Assembly (NCBI GenBank): GCA_944739405.2
Contig: OX123205.2
Coordinates: 38,460,475 to 38,524,474, forward strand
Source: Euclidia mi
Taxonomy: Eukaryota > Arthropoda > Insecta > Lepidoptera > Erebidae
DNA: 64,000 bases
Direction of reading: 5' to 3'
Shown here: positions 43,414-54,600 of the stretch, one piece after another
Layout: each line of letters starts with the position of its first letter
How positions within the stretch are numbered: position 1 is the first letter of the stretch
Program-made: the position numbers and the translations under genes
Notes under the pieces: model-generated
What the model was told of the DNA's origin: nothing
The model's input: only the letters and a program-made list of their open reading frames with translations
Database searches by the model: none

Positions 43414-45740
43414 ACATTATTTATAGATGGTGTTAATAAATGGCGCCACTACTAACATTGACATTAGAAGTTGGCTAGAAAAAGGATCGAGTCGGCTCCA
43501 TGAAGTTATAGATAAACATGGAGACCGCACTCCGAATACCTACTTGAAGCTCAAATGATGTATCGCTATCTCGCTCACTGTGGTCATACCATCTCTTTTC
43601 AACCAACCACTGCCATATTGACAAGATTTACTTGACATATGGTGGCCAATGTTGCCACATTACCAAATCCTTAGGAAATGGGATTATAATTCACTATTTC
43701 GCCAACCATGATTATAAGCGTTCGAGGCCTACAATATTGGGAGTTTTAACAAGTGATTGGATTTCAACTCTTGATTTAAATACACATTAATTGACCGTGT
43801 AAACTTCTGATTTGCTTAATATGTCGGCTCTTTTTAAGAGCTTACTCGGAGATTTTAATAAGAAGATAGCAATACTAAATCCACGCTAAAATGAGAGGTC
43901 AGACCACAGAGAGTGAGATAGAGAAATGTAGGTATTTGACTCAAGGCTTTGTTGCAGCTGTGGCCTCCATGTTTATCTATACCTTCATGGTCGGCTCTCT
44001 ATTCCCACTCGATTACTATAATCTATGGTTTTACCTATATTTTTCTGAAGCAGGCGCTGAGGCGGCTGAGGTAATGAGGTCACTAACTTGTAATAGGTAG
44101 GTACCTAATTCTTCCTTCGATAATTTTGCTATAAATGTAAAATATTTGTTATCACCTTGTTTCGGTGGCGCTACTATGGCTTAAAATTGTGTAAACCATA
44201 ATCTGGGTTGATTTCTCCAAAACTCCGGAATGCGGGATAAAATGGAGGTGCCGGCTGCGATTGCCAGTGTTTCTTGTTGGCCGCAGTTTGATTTGCAAGT
44301 AGGCGAGCTCATTTTGCTGGTATCTTCTGTTGCGAAGTCAAATATAGAGCAATGGTCGCGTCAAAGTCGAGTGAAATTAAGTGAAGTCGAGGGTCACTAA
44401 TTTTCCAGATGGTTATGGCAATAAAAATGACGAGACACGGTGTTATTATAACGTCTGATTTATTTAGGTAGGTAAGTCAAGGGGGGAAGTCCGGCATCGG
44501 GTCAAGGCCGCCCACGTCTCATTTGCGCGTTTTACAAACTACCTACAGCAGTTATAGTGGCTGTCGAGTAAACAGTGTCTCTTGCTGATTCTGCTATTAA
44601 ATTACAGATGACGCTACGACTCTTCTAGAAGTAAAAATTTGTTTTCAAAACATTTTGTGTCAGTAATAGCAGTAACCAAGATAGAGATATTATAAGTCTC
44701 GACAAAATTCGGTGTAAAAACAAGAAATTCTCGGGTGTTTTTACGGTAAGTGACTACATTATGTTCTTAATTTATAGTTTAATATGTTTTCATGTTAAAA
44801 TATGAATTTCTTCGAGAAATACTCACAATTTTACCCTCAAAAAGTACTGTTGGGGTAATTCCGTATACTGGTTTAAGGAAATGCCGTCTTGTCCCGTTCC
44901 AGAGTAAACCTTTTTCTGTAGTGTAGGTACTTGCTACCTGGGTAACTGTGTTTTTATTGATTGTAGAATAGAATATAATGTTTTTATTTGCATAAATGTG
45001 GTAAATACAGTAGATGTTCTACAATAATACTTAAGCACTAGACACATTCAGCCATATTAACATAGCATGCAAATATTTGAAATATAAATAGGTAGGTACA
45101 ATTCAAATAATTGTAACAAAGATAATGAAATTTGTACTGTCTTAATTACTACACCAAAGCATTTCTAAAATGATACGATTTGCTTGTATATTTTTTTAGG
45201 AAATCATTTACTGAATAAAACGTTTCTGCTATTAATCATTTTCTTATGCAAAACTAGTACGGCAGGCTGGTAATATTTGTTGGCAAAGCGTTATAAATAA
45301 GTGTAGACACAACTATTTCTAAACATTTCCAGACGAGGAACTGGCAGGTTTAAGTGCGAGTAATTAATTTTCACTTTTTGGTAGAATCGCAAGTTTCAAA
45401 CAGCTTCATACTTCATATTATATAAACATGCCAGGAACAGTTAAAAGATTTTGTGTTTTAAAAACTGGCCTACAAGATTCAGACCACTGCAAGTTAAATA
45501 AGTAGTTAGTTTCACTTCATCTAACACTAAGCCATAAGTTTGTTTAGTACAACTTGACTAATTATTCTCGTTAGTAAATAAATAAAAGTCTGTTTAATTT
45601 AAGACTTCATCATATAAGTCTAGTGAGACTACAACGGTGAATCAAATTGGTAGTTAGTAACTGCACTAATGACCAATTTGATTTACGAGTACTTATGTTC
45701 TTCGCGATTTAGTGTGTTATTTTTATTTTTAGGTAAAGAT
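43414..45740. other. Intergenic DNA, no gene recognised
   Basis: I found no domain or consistent exon set. The longest frame (43891-44100, 69 codons) has no family features. The sequence is unique-looking with a few GTAGGTA runs. Confidence 0.5.
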
Positions 45741-45748
45741 TATTCGAA

Positions 45749-45925
45749 ATGGTGCGAAATTTTGAAAGGAAAACCAATAAAGCATCATATCCAAAAGAAA
45801 AGTTAGAATAAGCCGTGCGAGCTGGTCGGAACAGTGAAATTAGGGGATATAAGGCTGCTCGAGTGTATAATATACCTAGAATTACAATCATGGATCATGT
45901 GCATTGCAAAACAGGGAAATCATTA
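45749..45925 (+). pseudogene. pogo-type transposase, N-terminal HTH relic
   Basis: The frame MVRNFERKTNKASYPKEKLE, a stop codon, then GYKAARVYNIPRITIMDHV matches the psq-type helix-turn-helix that opens pogo/Tigger/Jerky transposases (consensus RKT...SY, then AAR.YNVPRSTL.DH). One stop lies inside the domain, and the DDE core is missing. It is a dead fragment. Confidence 0.72.
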
Positions 45926-46252
45926 TCTCTGGAAAGAGATGCGGTCCCCTAGCGGTCTCTATCGATCGCTACTCTCCGTTAGGGGCGCTTTTACAAAATG
46001 TATGGAAATTGTTTCCGTCGACTAGGCTATCGTCCACCGTGACGATCGAGTGCAAATTCTTACTATATAGACATGTACTAAGACCCTCAGTAAATTGTCA
46101 TGCCCTGGAAACTTAGAACATTAATTTTAATTTTGGTAAAAGTGCCATCTATACCTGAAACAGGGAACTTTTTATTTGAGTGCTACCATATTTTGTGCAT
46201 TTTCAACTTACCTATTTTCCTGTTAATTTGATTAATCCATTATTTAAACATA

Positions 46253-46465
46253 CTAGTCGACCAAGCCAACTAGACGAATGTCAACGTGACAAAATTCAAC
46301 ATAATTCAACAATTATAATCCAGAAATTATTTATCGTAACGTGCGAACGCGGCGTGTGAACGTACAGTGCGCCTGCAATCGGTACTAGGAATTTCTGGAT
46401 TATAATTATTGAATTATGTTGAATTTTGTCACGTTGACATTCGTCTAGATGGCTTGGTCGACTAG
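46253..46465. mobile_element. 213-bp MITE with ~75-bp inverted repeats
   Basis: CTAGTCGACCAAGCCA at the left and TGGCTTGGTCGACTAG at the right are flanked by TA on both sides. Pairing runs through AATGTCAACGTGACAAAATT to AATCCAGAAATT with only a couple of small differences. The ~65-bp centre is unique. This fits a Tc1/mariner-class MITE, and the arms are so alike that it is probably young. Confidence 0.85.
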
Positions 46466-47011
46466 TATTTTAAAACATAAGAAATTAAGATGAGTTAAAA
46501 TAAAATAAACTTTACTATTATATTACTAATTTTAGTAATATTCTTGCGATGATAGAGTAGTTTATTGATACCAAAGGCTAGTAATTTTAATTTTAATATA
46601 TAAAAATATTATAATAATATAATATAATAGTTTATAGTAATCTGTGGCATAGATTAATATGTATAATTATAATCTGTGGCCAACCAGCCACAAGCCATGC
46701 CCTGGTAACTGTCGAACAACTTTTATTTTTGTGAATAATGCCATCTAATTACCAATCGAGGGAACTTTTTTGTCAGTGTTGCCATGGTACTCTACACAAA
46801 TTGTCAAAATTGATATTTTCTTTGATAAATCCAAAGTTTAATAAGAATTTATTTATAAAAAAAACTTACTTTTATTACCATTATTATTATATTATTTTAC
46901 TAGTTTGAAACAATTTTGCATGACCACAAATATTTTTTGTTGGCAAACAATGGAAACCGTTATATAAATTAAAAACAAACAATAAATTAAACTAAATGTC
47001 AGTAATGTCTA

Positions 47012-47882
47012 CAGTCCGTTCACAGTTATTTTACCTCTGACAGATGTCGGTGTTTATTTTCTTTATGTTGGAATTCTACTCTGTGATGACAGGAATGTAA
47101 AATAGGGTTGGGTTATCCGTGCATAACATTTTACCCAATATTAGTGGAAATGCTTAAAAAATTCAAATGCGAGCTAAACGCAATTGAACTTATGTGGAGT
47201 CTCATTAAAAGACGAGTCACAAGCAAAAATTTAGGACAAGAGGCAACCAACATTGTGAATTTAGCTGAAGAAGCTTTACAATCTATCACTGCAGAAGACT
47301 GACAAAAACAATGCAAACATGAGCGCCACATTGAAGACAAGCTTCGTGAAACAGATGGGTCTACGGATGCTGAAATGGACAGGTTCATAAAAGAATTAAA
47401 TTCTGAGTCTGATACAGAATATGACAGCAGTTACGAATCATCATAACAATGGCAGTCCAAATGGATCATTCTTATAGACTCACGCCTGTTTCACCCACAT
47501 CATTCTTATTCAAAATAAATATGAAAATTAAATTTACAGTTTTTGTATTTGATAATTAGAACCTCACGTTGGCGTAATTATGATGCGTTTACCTTTATAT
47601 ATTAAATAGACAACATTTTTATTATAACTACTTATCTTCTTAGGAAATTAGTTATTTCGTATGCAAATAAATGTACATGCATATAGCCATGCCAATATCA
47701 AGAGGTTTTGTTACAAACATTACTTCCAAATATTTAATACGATCGCTTAGGCAATAAAAAAATAAGTACATTTTTAGCAATAATGTAAATTTAAAATGGG
47801 AATATTATATACCAAATATAGCAACACAACGGCCAGGTTGGCCAATCTAACAGCTAGAGGTAAAATAACTGTGAACGGACTA
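47012..47882 (+). mobile_element. Tc1/mariner-like deletion derivative
   Basis: The inverted ends AGTCCGTTCACAGTTATTTT (from 47013) and AAAATAACTGTGAACGGACT (to 47881) sit beside TA (47010-47011 and 47883-47884). The only coding part is 47131-47300, KKFKCELNAIELMWSLIKRR, the final block of a Tc1/mariner DDE domain. The E of NAIELMW is the third catalytic residue. It is followed by an acidic tail. The rest of the transposase is deleted. Confidence 0.78.
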
Positions 47883-47884
47883 TA

Positions 47885-48421
47885 GTCTTGGGCGTAATAG
47901 TTCGCGACTGAGATCGAACGATCTAGTTCGCCGCTCCTAAACGAACTAGTTCGCTCTTTTAGTTCGTTAGTTCGTGTTTCGTTCCCAGCTCTTCGCTCTT
48001 CGCAGTGGGAGCAGTTTTAAAACGAGCGAACGATCTGCCTTTTATATTTTTCAGTCTCTTGTTTTAAAAGTTAGAGGGCACACATATTACCGTTGTTAAA
48101 GTTTTACATATGTTGAAATCTTCAACAAACTGAACTATTTTAGGAAGTTCGTTCGCTCTGCTTTATATTTATTATTTAAAGCCGTTCGTTCGCTCGTTTT
48201 TAAAGTCTGCTGCTGCTGCGACGAGATTATTGAACATTGCACAATTACTATTAAAATGTTGGAGACAAAAATTTGTATAATGATCCCCTTTTGACGAGAC
48301 CTTTATACTCGTTCTGTCACGAACGACTGAACTATGGAGCGGACTATTTGGGGAACTAGTTCGCGTAGTTCATCTGTGGGAGTCACTCTTTCGAACTAGT
48401 TCGTTCGCGAACTACACAAGA
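47885..48421. mobile_element. MITE with GTTCG/CGAAC subrepeats
   Basis: GTCTTGGGCGTAATAGTTCGCGA at the left pairs with TCGCGAACTACACAAGAC at the right, with a 5-bp difference in the spacer. TA lies on both sides. The interior carries many copies of CGAAC or GTTCG and several CGAACTAGTTCG palindromes. It shares its left TA with the neighbouring element at 47012-47882. Confidence 0.68.
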
Positions 48422-48430
48422 CTAGTAATG

Positions 48431-48815
48431 TCATTGTCACAAGAAAATTTGCCGGCTGTGTGTTTACATGCTTTTTTCTTGTGATTCTTGGTATTTTATT
48501 GGTATTTACGTAGAGTTGAGCTTCAGTTCCTACGTATAATATTCAGGAATACCTATTTCAGCATTACCTGTGTTGTTTGTGTAGTGTTTGTGACATATTT
48601 AAGATAGGCCCACCTAAAGGGGAATTTGGGCCATATATCTAAGTGTAGTGTTCTGCTCATTTTACTGGCAAGAGCTTTTATAATTATGGTATGGTACAGC
48701 AGACCATGATCAAATTGATCCTATTATACAACAGGCTCGAAATCAATATATTAAAGGAAAGAGCAGAAAAAGAGAAACACAAACTGGTGTAAAATTAATG
48801 TATAGCTAAATAAAT
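48431..48815 (+). pseudogene. Duplicate of the THAP gene 5' region
   Basis: 48450-48660 is homologous to 49258-49475, the promoter and 5' untranslated region of the THAP gene. Shared words in order are GCCGG, TTTACATGC, TTACGT.GAGTTGAGCT, GTTCCT.CGTATA, TTGGGCCATAT/TTGGACCATAT and AGTGTAGTGTT. The THAP start codon and first exon are not recognisable here. Downstream, 48709-48803 is a short basic open stretch (QQARNQYIKGKSRKRE), then a stop and AATAAA at 48809-48814. That could be the last exon of a decayed gene, but it is not identified. Confidence 0.55.
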
Positions 48816-49001
48816 ACATTTGATATTATATTTATGCATTATTTATTCCTAACTAAATATACCTATACAGCAGGACCTCTAATCCGAACCCATTGTAACT
48901 GATTTGGCCGATTCAGATTAGGAATTAGCATATTTATTTTCTCTAGTAAATTGTTTAATTTCTTAATGTAAGTCAGTCGAAATGATACTTCACGAACTTT
49001 G

Positions 49002-49110
49002 AAATTGTATTACAAGTCAAATGTTCGTGATATTTCCCATGTAATAACGTTTTTCTTTTGGGAAAACGTTACATGGGAAATATCACGAACATTTGACTTC
49101 TAATACAATT
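49002..49110. repeat. ~48-bp-arm hairpin with short loop
   Basis: AATTGTATTACAAGTCAAAT at 49002 onward pairs with ATTTGACTTCTAATACAATT ending at 49110. The pairing includes GTTCGTGATATTTCCCATGT, with one mismatch and a 3-bp bulge. The loop is only ~12 bp. It looks like a foldback element or a transcript that would form a long double-stranded RNA. Confidence 0.82.
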
Positions 49111-49494
49111 ACGTATGTTACGTATACGTAGCGATTGCTAAAAAAAAAAATTTTCTTTTAGTTCCTTGAGTGGCATTCAGGTGGCGCTCAACGCTAAGAT
49201 CTGATCAAATTGACAGTTGCCAGTCTATCTCCAGTTATAATATATATTAGTCTATGCCACAAGCTGCCGGTTTGTTTACATGCGTGTGTTATTTCTTATC
49301 ATTTTTGTGTTTTTTTTTTGTAATTACGTCGAGTTGAGCTAATTAAGCTTATGTTCCTCCGTATATAAAATAATACTTGCGCCCCAGCGTTGTTGACAGT
49401 GTTTATAACATACCTACATGTAAATAGGCTCTCCAGCTAGGAGTTTGGACTTGGACCATATATTTTAGTGTAGTGTTATTTCATATTTTACGAA

Positions 49495-52400
49495 ATGCCC
49501 CGTGATATCTGCTGTGTTCCTGGATGTTCAGTTGTATTGAAAGACGGTGAGTGTATTTATTCATTATATAATGAAATTATTAGTTATGCCCAGTTACGTC
49601 CTCTGTTTTTCGTTTCTTAGCTCCGGACTCTTTTGGGAATGTTTATTTTTTCACGGAGCGACTGTCATCTGACCTGTGCAATCCAAGAGGATAGCGTAAT
49701 TCTGTAGTTAAACTAGGGTTGCCAGATACGGCCGTATCATTTCCGGGACAATTACATCCCCCCCCTCCCTGCTTTGGCTAGTGTTTAAAAAAGTAACTTA
49801 GAAATAGATCTTTTATACATAGATAATAATGCGGGTCGAGACTTTCGGGATTTTTTTAATACTTGGAAATGATTGGTTTGACTTTTGCAACCGGAGTATC
49901 ATAACTTAGTGAAAAAACTAATATTTTCGAATTCCGGGACAGCAACGTAAAATTACTGGACACGGGACAAGACGCCTAATTCCGGGACAATCCCGGAAAT
50001 CCCGGCGAACTGGCAACCCTAAGTTAAACTATTGTCTATTTGGTGATACTGACTTGTCATAGATATTCTCCTGACAATCGGGCCGAAGGCTTTACGTTCT
50101 CTTCGAGGCACGTAGCAAGCATCTACTGTAACCCTAAGGAAAATTTTGAATTTACAATATCTCCTGGAAACCAACGAGTTAGGTTTTGGAAAAAATACCA
50201 CACATAATAGAAAGTATCAGCAATATTTTGATGTAGGAATGACCACCTACTACGGCGGTTTAAATGAATAAAAAAATTAAATTAGAGAAAAAAAAACATA
50301 TCTCTCGACTCATTCATACTAAAGCCTTTTTTCGATAGAATAAATAAAATCTGGAATAAGTACTTCCGTTAAATTATAATGATTTTTTTTTTCGTTTTTC
50401 AAACGTTCTTTGTCATTTTTATTAAAAAAGTATAAGTCTTAGCGAACCCGCAGTTTTACTCTAAGCCTCGGAATTGTAGATTCTATTGATTAATTCAATA
50501 AAAACACGATGACACAAATACAGGGATTTTACCACACTGTGTGTTGGTCTCCCAACAAGACTATCACTGACTTAGGATCATGTCTTTAATAAAAGCTGCT
50601 AATTATAATAAAAGCTTGAACAATTGTGATAAAATGTTATTCAAGTTAATATTGACTCCAGGTTAGGTAAAACTAGGTATTCTTAATTGCATGTCTTTTA
50701 CTGCTTACAATTCAAACTAAATACATTCATAATAACAGGTCAATTAAAGAGCTTGAATGCTTTCTTGTAAGCTGTAGACTACTCTAGAGTATAAATATGT
50801 GATTTAATAAAAAATACTTACTTGGATCTGAAGTGGTCTAATACATACATACATACATACATAACGTCAAGGGGTAGGCAGAGGTGTATTTCTACACCCA
50901 CTTTTCGCCAGTTATACTTTGGTCCCACGTAATAAGGGGCGAGCCTATTGCCGTACCGGGCACATTTCCAGACTCCGTGCTGCTACTGAGAATTTCGTGA
51001 CAGAAAAACCCAATAACACTGCCCGACCCAGGAATCGAACCCGGGACCTCCCGATCCCACGCGCACATTTATGCCGCGAGACCAACGAGGCAGTCGTATA
51101 GGGTTTGATGTCGAGTTTTCCGTCTCTACGCAAAGATGGTATTTGCATCGTGTTATCCCTTAGTCGCCTCTTACGACACCCACGGGAAAATAGGCGGTGG
51201 TGACACTTGTATTCTATGCCGTCAACCACACAGCAAATATATAATTAAAGATACCTAATTTATTCATTTTATCTTTCCATCATAATAATTTATTAGTTCA
51301 CTCACACAGATTATTGCAGCATAATGAATAAACACTCATCAGCTCCTCAAGCCAAGTTTTTCAGTTCTTTGTAACATTGTATGCTGCATTATTCAAAGTC
51401 AAAGTCAAAAACCTCTATTCATTTGGGTCACAATGTGGGTTATGAAACTTATGAACGTCAAAATAATAAATTTATAAAATGATTACTTAATGACTCTACA
51501 TTCACATTTACTGCCACGTTCGCAAAGCAAGGGTGTAGAACCATCAGAAATAATGGGCAATAAAACTCACGGTCACTCTTTTTCATTGCCAGGTTTTGCA
51601 TAATACACATAATTTACATTTTGTTAGGTGCTGCAACTGTTACACCTTCTATATCACTTGTAGATATTTACTGTACATAATAATACTCAAGCATAATACT
51701 TAATTTTAATTTTGATGTTCATTTAGTTAGCCTCCTCAGAATAGACATATATTAATCTGTAACCTCATGCTTCATTAACATTTTGATCTGTATTTTATTT
51801 TATTTTATTTTCAGGTGTACCTCTACATTACTTTCCAAATCCTGAGAAAGATGCAGAAAGGTTCCTCAATTGGGTAAAGATTATTGGAGGTGATATTGCA
51901 AGTTTGGACAGTACAACTATTCAGAAAACTCGAAGAATCTGTCGTCGACACTTTGATAAAGAGTTTCATTACCCAAAAAACAAACTTTCTAAATTAGCTG
52001 TTCCTTCATTGTTTTTGCCTTCTGAAAATCTTTCAGGTAAGATGACAAAATTCATATTATTTAGTGAGTAGTACTTACTGTTTTGGCTTCATAAGATTTT
52101 ATTAAGAATCTTAAACTAATATATAAAGCTGAAGAGTTTGTTTGTTTGGTTGAATGCGCTAATCACAGGAACTACTGGTCTGATTTGAAATTTCTTTCTG
52201 TGCTAGATAGTCCATTTATCGAGGAAGGCTATTGGCTATATAACATCACGCTGTGAGCAACGGGAGCGGAGCAGTAGCCTTAAATAACGCGGGTCACAGG
52301 TGTAACAAAATTCATCAAAATTGATAAGTAGTTAAAGATTTTCAGCTAATAGACAAACTTAGCAGCCTTAACTTTGGGTATAATAATTAATGTATTAAGT

Positions 52401-53050
52401 ATTTATTTATAGCCACACAAGATCTTTAAACAAGAAATAATATTTCAAAGATAACATTATAGTTTTATTTATAATATGTATGTATTTACAAAAAAAAAGT
52501 ATATACGTATGTTTATCCATTATCTAGTACCCATAACACAAGCTCTGCTTAGCTTGGGACTAGATGGTGATGTGTGAATGTGGTAGAATATTATTATTAT
52601 ATTATTATTATTATTTTATTTTTTATTTATAGACTCACGCCTGTATGATGTGGGGTGGTGACAATTCGTATTCTTAATCCGTCATCATGTAAAATTATAG
52701 TATACTAGAGGACGCCAGCAGCAATGCCTGCATTTTTTTTTTAATTTACCCGTATTGGCCGATCCCGTGGGAATTTCGGGAAATCCCTTCTTAGTGCACC
52801 CTTACGTTCCCCAAGGAACATACATGCCAAATTTCAGCTTCTTGCACCCAATAGTTTCGGCTGTAGCGTGACTGTCAGTCAGTCAGTAACGCAAGGATTT
52901 TGTATACCTACTATATACAGAAGATATAATTTTTTTTATTAATTATTTCTTTGATTTCAGAGCTCAGTACAAGTTCTTTGGTTCAAGTTTGCCAACCATC
53001 CACTTCTCAAGAACCTAAATTAAGTATCGAATACCAGCCTTGCAATGCAG
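49495..53050 (+). CDS. THAP-domain protein, exons 1-3
   Basis: Exons: 49495-49546 (ATG start), 51815-52036 and 52961-53050. Donors are GTGAGT, GTAAGA and GTATAT. Acceptors end TTTTCAG and ATTTCAG. All three junctions are phase 1, so the frame is continuous. The protein opens with MPRDICCVPGCSVVLKDG and continues with GVPLHYFPNPEKDAERFLNW, RRICRRHF and KLAVPSLFLPSE. This is a complete THAP zinc domain: paired Cys at the start, CX2H in the middle and an AVPSLF motif at the end. It binds DNA; most such proteins are nuclear. Exon 3 is Ser/Gln-rich (SSLVQVCQPSTSQEPKLS). No later exon is certain. One candidate acceptor at 55908 would add ~13 codons and a stop (TGA ~55948). Intron 1 holds a hAT MITE and a SINE, and intron 2 holds two further repeats. 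Confidence 0.85.
49714..50022. mobile_element. hAT MITE in THAP gene intron 1
   Basis: TAGGGTTGCCAG at the left and CTGGCAACCCTA at the right, flanked exactly by AGTTAAAC (49706-49713 and 50023-50030), an 8-bp duplication. The 309-bp body has CCCGGGAC-type words (CCGGGACA, TCCGGGACAATCCCGG) near both ends and no coding sequence. Confidence 0.88.
50851..51232 (-). mobile_element. tRNA-derived SINE
   Basis: It is read on the minus strand. It starts GTGTGGTTGACGGCATAGAA, has a tRNA-like section with TTGGTCTCGCGGCA and the B box GGGTTCGATTCC, a long body, and an end in GTAT repeats (50842-50864). It is the same family as 63413-63819, with nearly the same sequence, and lies in intron 1 of the THAP gene. 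Confidence 0.8.
52113..52312 (+). mobile_element. Helitron-like dispersed repeat, second copy
   Basis: It shares AAAGCTGAAGAGT, GTTTGTTTG, AGGAACTAC, CGAGGAAGGCT and ATATAACATCACGCTGTGAG with 31337-31510. It lies in intron 2 of the THAP gene. The class is uncertain. Confidence 0.5.
52738..52935 (+). repeat. Dispersed repeat, copy of 1-178
   Basis: It carries CCGATCCCGTGGGAATTTCG, AACATACATGCCAAATTTC and CAGTCAGTCAGTAACGC in the same order as at the left edge of the window. It lies just upstream of exon 3 of the THAP gene. Confidence 0.65.
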
Positions 53051-53134
53051 GTATATTACCCATCTATCAATCTATTTTGCACATTTAAATATACACATAA
53101 TATCAAAATGTTAGAATACTGAGTCTAACATTTT

Positions 53135-53290
53135 GATAGGCAGTGAAAGCCTAGTGGCGAGACCAACAGACTGCAATGCAGAGGGTCGCGGGTTCGAATC
53201 CTGGCGCACACAATGACTTTCTGAAATTAATTTAAAAATGTTTTCGAAGTTGTGCATCTGATGTTAAGAAAGGCGGCGTGATGTATTTTT
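53135..53290 (+). mobile_element. tRNA-derived SINE, plus strand
   Basis: GAAAGCCTAGTGGCGAGACC at the start is A-box-like, and GTCGCGGGTTCGAATCCTGG is a good B box ~30 bp later. The body (CTTTCTGAAATTAATTT ... AGAAAGGCGGCGTGATGTA) is typical of lepidopteran SINEs. It differs in sequence from the longer SINE family nearby. Confidence 0.72.
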
Positions 53291-53301
53291 TTATATTTAT
53301 T

Positions 53302-53540
53302 TATAGACTCACGCCTGTATCCGCAAAGGGGTAGGCAGAGGTGTAATATTACACCCACATTTCGCCATGAATTTTTAGGTCCCACGTAATAGGGGGCGAG
53401 CCTATTGCCGTTACCGGGCACATCACCAGTCTCCGGGCTGCTACTGAGAATTCAGAAAAACCCAGTAACACTTTGCCCGACCCGGGAATCGAACCCGAGC
53501 CCTCAGATCAGCAGTCGCAAACGCTATCCACTGGATCATG
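53302..53540 (-). mobile_element. SINE fragment, long family
   Basis: GACTCACGCCTGTATCCG, GGGTAGGCAGAGGTG and GACCCGGGAATCGAACCC identify this as a minus-strand copy of the SINE at 50851-51232, in the version with TATAGACTCACGCC at its tail. The tRNA-derived head is incomplete. Confidence 0.72.
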
Positions 53541-53794
53541 GAGTGATGTAAATGTTTAAAATAATGACTTTTTACGAAACCGAACTATGTAATCAGGTAT
53601 TTTGTACATTAGTTTAACATGGCCAGTCAATTATTTTATTTTTACAACAGTTTCCTCGACCAGGGGAGATAATCTATACAGGGTAGAGACATGAAGGCCA
53701 GGGTAGGATACTTAAAAAGAAAACCGTTATTTTCGTAAGAATCAACTTTAATTAAACACGATTTTGTGATAGTTTGCAACCATCAAATCAGATA

Positions 53795-54300
53795 TTCTTG
53801 GGTTTACGCAAATGTTACACATTGAAATCAAACTAAGTTTACGGATTCTGTACATTTAAACCGAATGATCTATAAATATTTTTTTAATTATTACTAGCCA
53901 ACGTTTCAGTTTCTTTACAGGAACCGTGATCACGGCAGACTGAGGTAATATTTGTTTCTTGAATTTATAAGTTATCAAAGTACCCGAACATATTTCAACT
54001 TCTATTGATGTTACTATCTATGCAGAATTTGCTCACTGTGTTTTGATGTCTTCTGGTGACTTTGTCCTTCATGGATTTCGTTAGCCTGATAACAAGTTCC
54101 CAAGCCGCCCAACAATTCATCAACCATCTTCCCTATTGATGTTTTTATTTCACTAGCTTCACGTATCATTCTTGGAATAAAACGGTGTTCTTTTGCGAGT
54201 ATCTGTGGTTCATCAAATCGCAGGTGATTGTTGGTTCCTTGTTGTACATGTTCACGCACAGCAAACTTCGTCGAGCATTTGTGTTTAATGTCAGCTATGT
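53795..54300 (-). mobile_element. Penelope-like element, 3' fragment, second copy
   Basis: It is homologous to 27131-27678. Minus-strand 54290-54014 encodes FAVREHVQQGTNNHLRFDEP, then LAKEHRFIPRMIREASEIK, with a frame change after that compared with the other copy. The 3' untranslated part again has GAAACG(T/C)TGGCTAG and a small hairpin with a TGTAAA loop, and ends at CGTAAACCCAAGA. It is 5'-truncated like the first copy. Confidence 0.8.
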
Positions 54301-54349
54301 ATAATAATTAAGTTCCTTATGTCGAATGTATGAGAGCTCACTTGGTACT

Positions 54350-54600
54350 TGGTAGCACGGGCTGTTTCCGCAACTCCACGTCCTTGCGTATTTTACGTGC
54401 GGGTGGGAGGTACTAATGGTGTTGTCAGTCGAGCCACTTCAGCTCTTCGGAAGAGGAAGGCCAGCAGACTCTTGATGTGGCCCACTGCTACCCTCAGGGT
54501 GCTGTGTCTAGTCAGGTACTGCTGCCTGTACTGTGAGACCTCAGGGCAGCCGTCTCGTCTGCTGTCATACAGGCTCTGCACAGCGGGCTTTCAGTGATTC
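54350..54600 (-). pseudogene. LINE ORF2 C-terminus (RNase H-side) fragment
   Basis: Minus-strand frames give HLFTIGITESPLCRACMTAD, then SQYRQQYLT and VAVGHIKSLLAFLFR. This is the conserved tail of a group of insect LINE ORF2 proteins, including the CRAC cysteine pair. The frame changes at least once. Upstream on the minus strand (54600-54787) is sequence that ends CAGTGGCGGATC, possibly the end of a separate hAT element, not confirmed. Confidence 0.68.

Noticed and set aside
43891..44100. 69-codon frame with a hydrophobic segment
   Set aside because: No splice signals, homologous copy or domain. Length is within chance expectation.
50040..50207. Stop-free plus-strand stretch in THAP intron 1 (RAEGFTFSSRHVASIY...)
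   Set aside because: About 55 codons without a recognisable family, no matching splice phase with the THAP exons, so chance cannot be excluded.
50842..50864. Short tandem repeats (CATA, ATCT, TA) as CRISPR or satellite
   Set aside because: These are microsatellite tails of SINEs and LINEs. There are no spaced direct repeats with unique spacers anywhere in the window.
53160..53215. Possible tRNA gene (B box GGGTTCGAATCC)
   Set aside because: There is no acceptor stem and no anticodon arm, and SINE body sequence follows. It is a SINE head. The same applies to 2403-2475 and 61210-61270.
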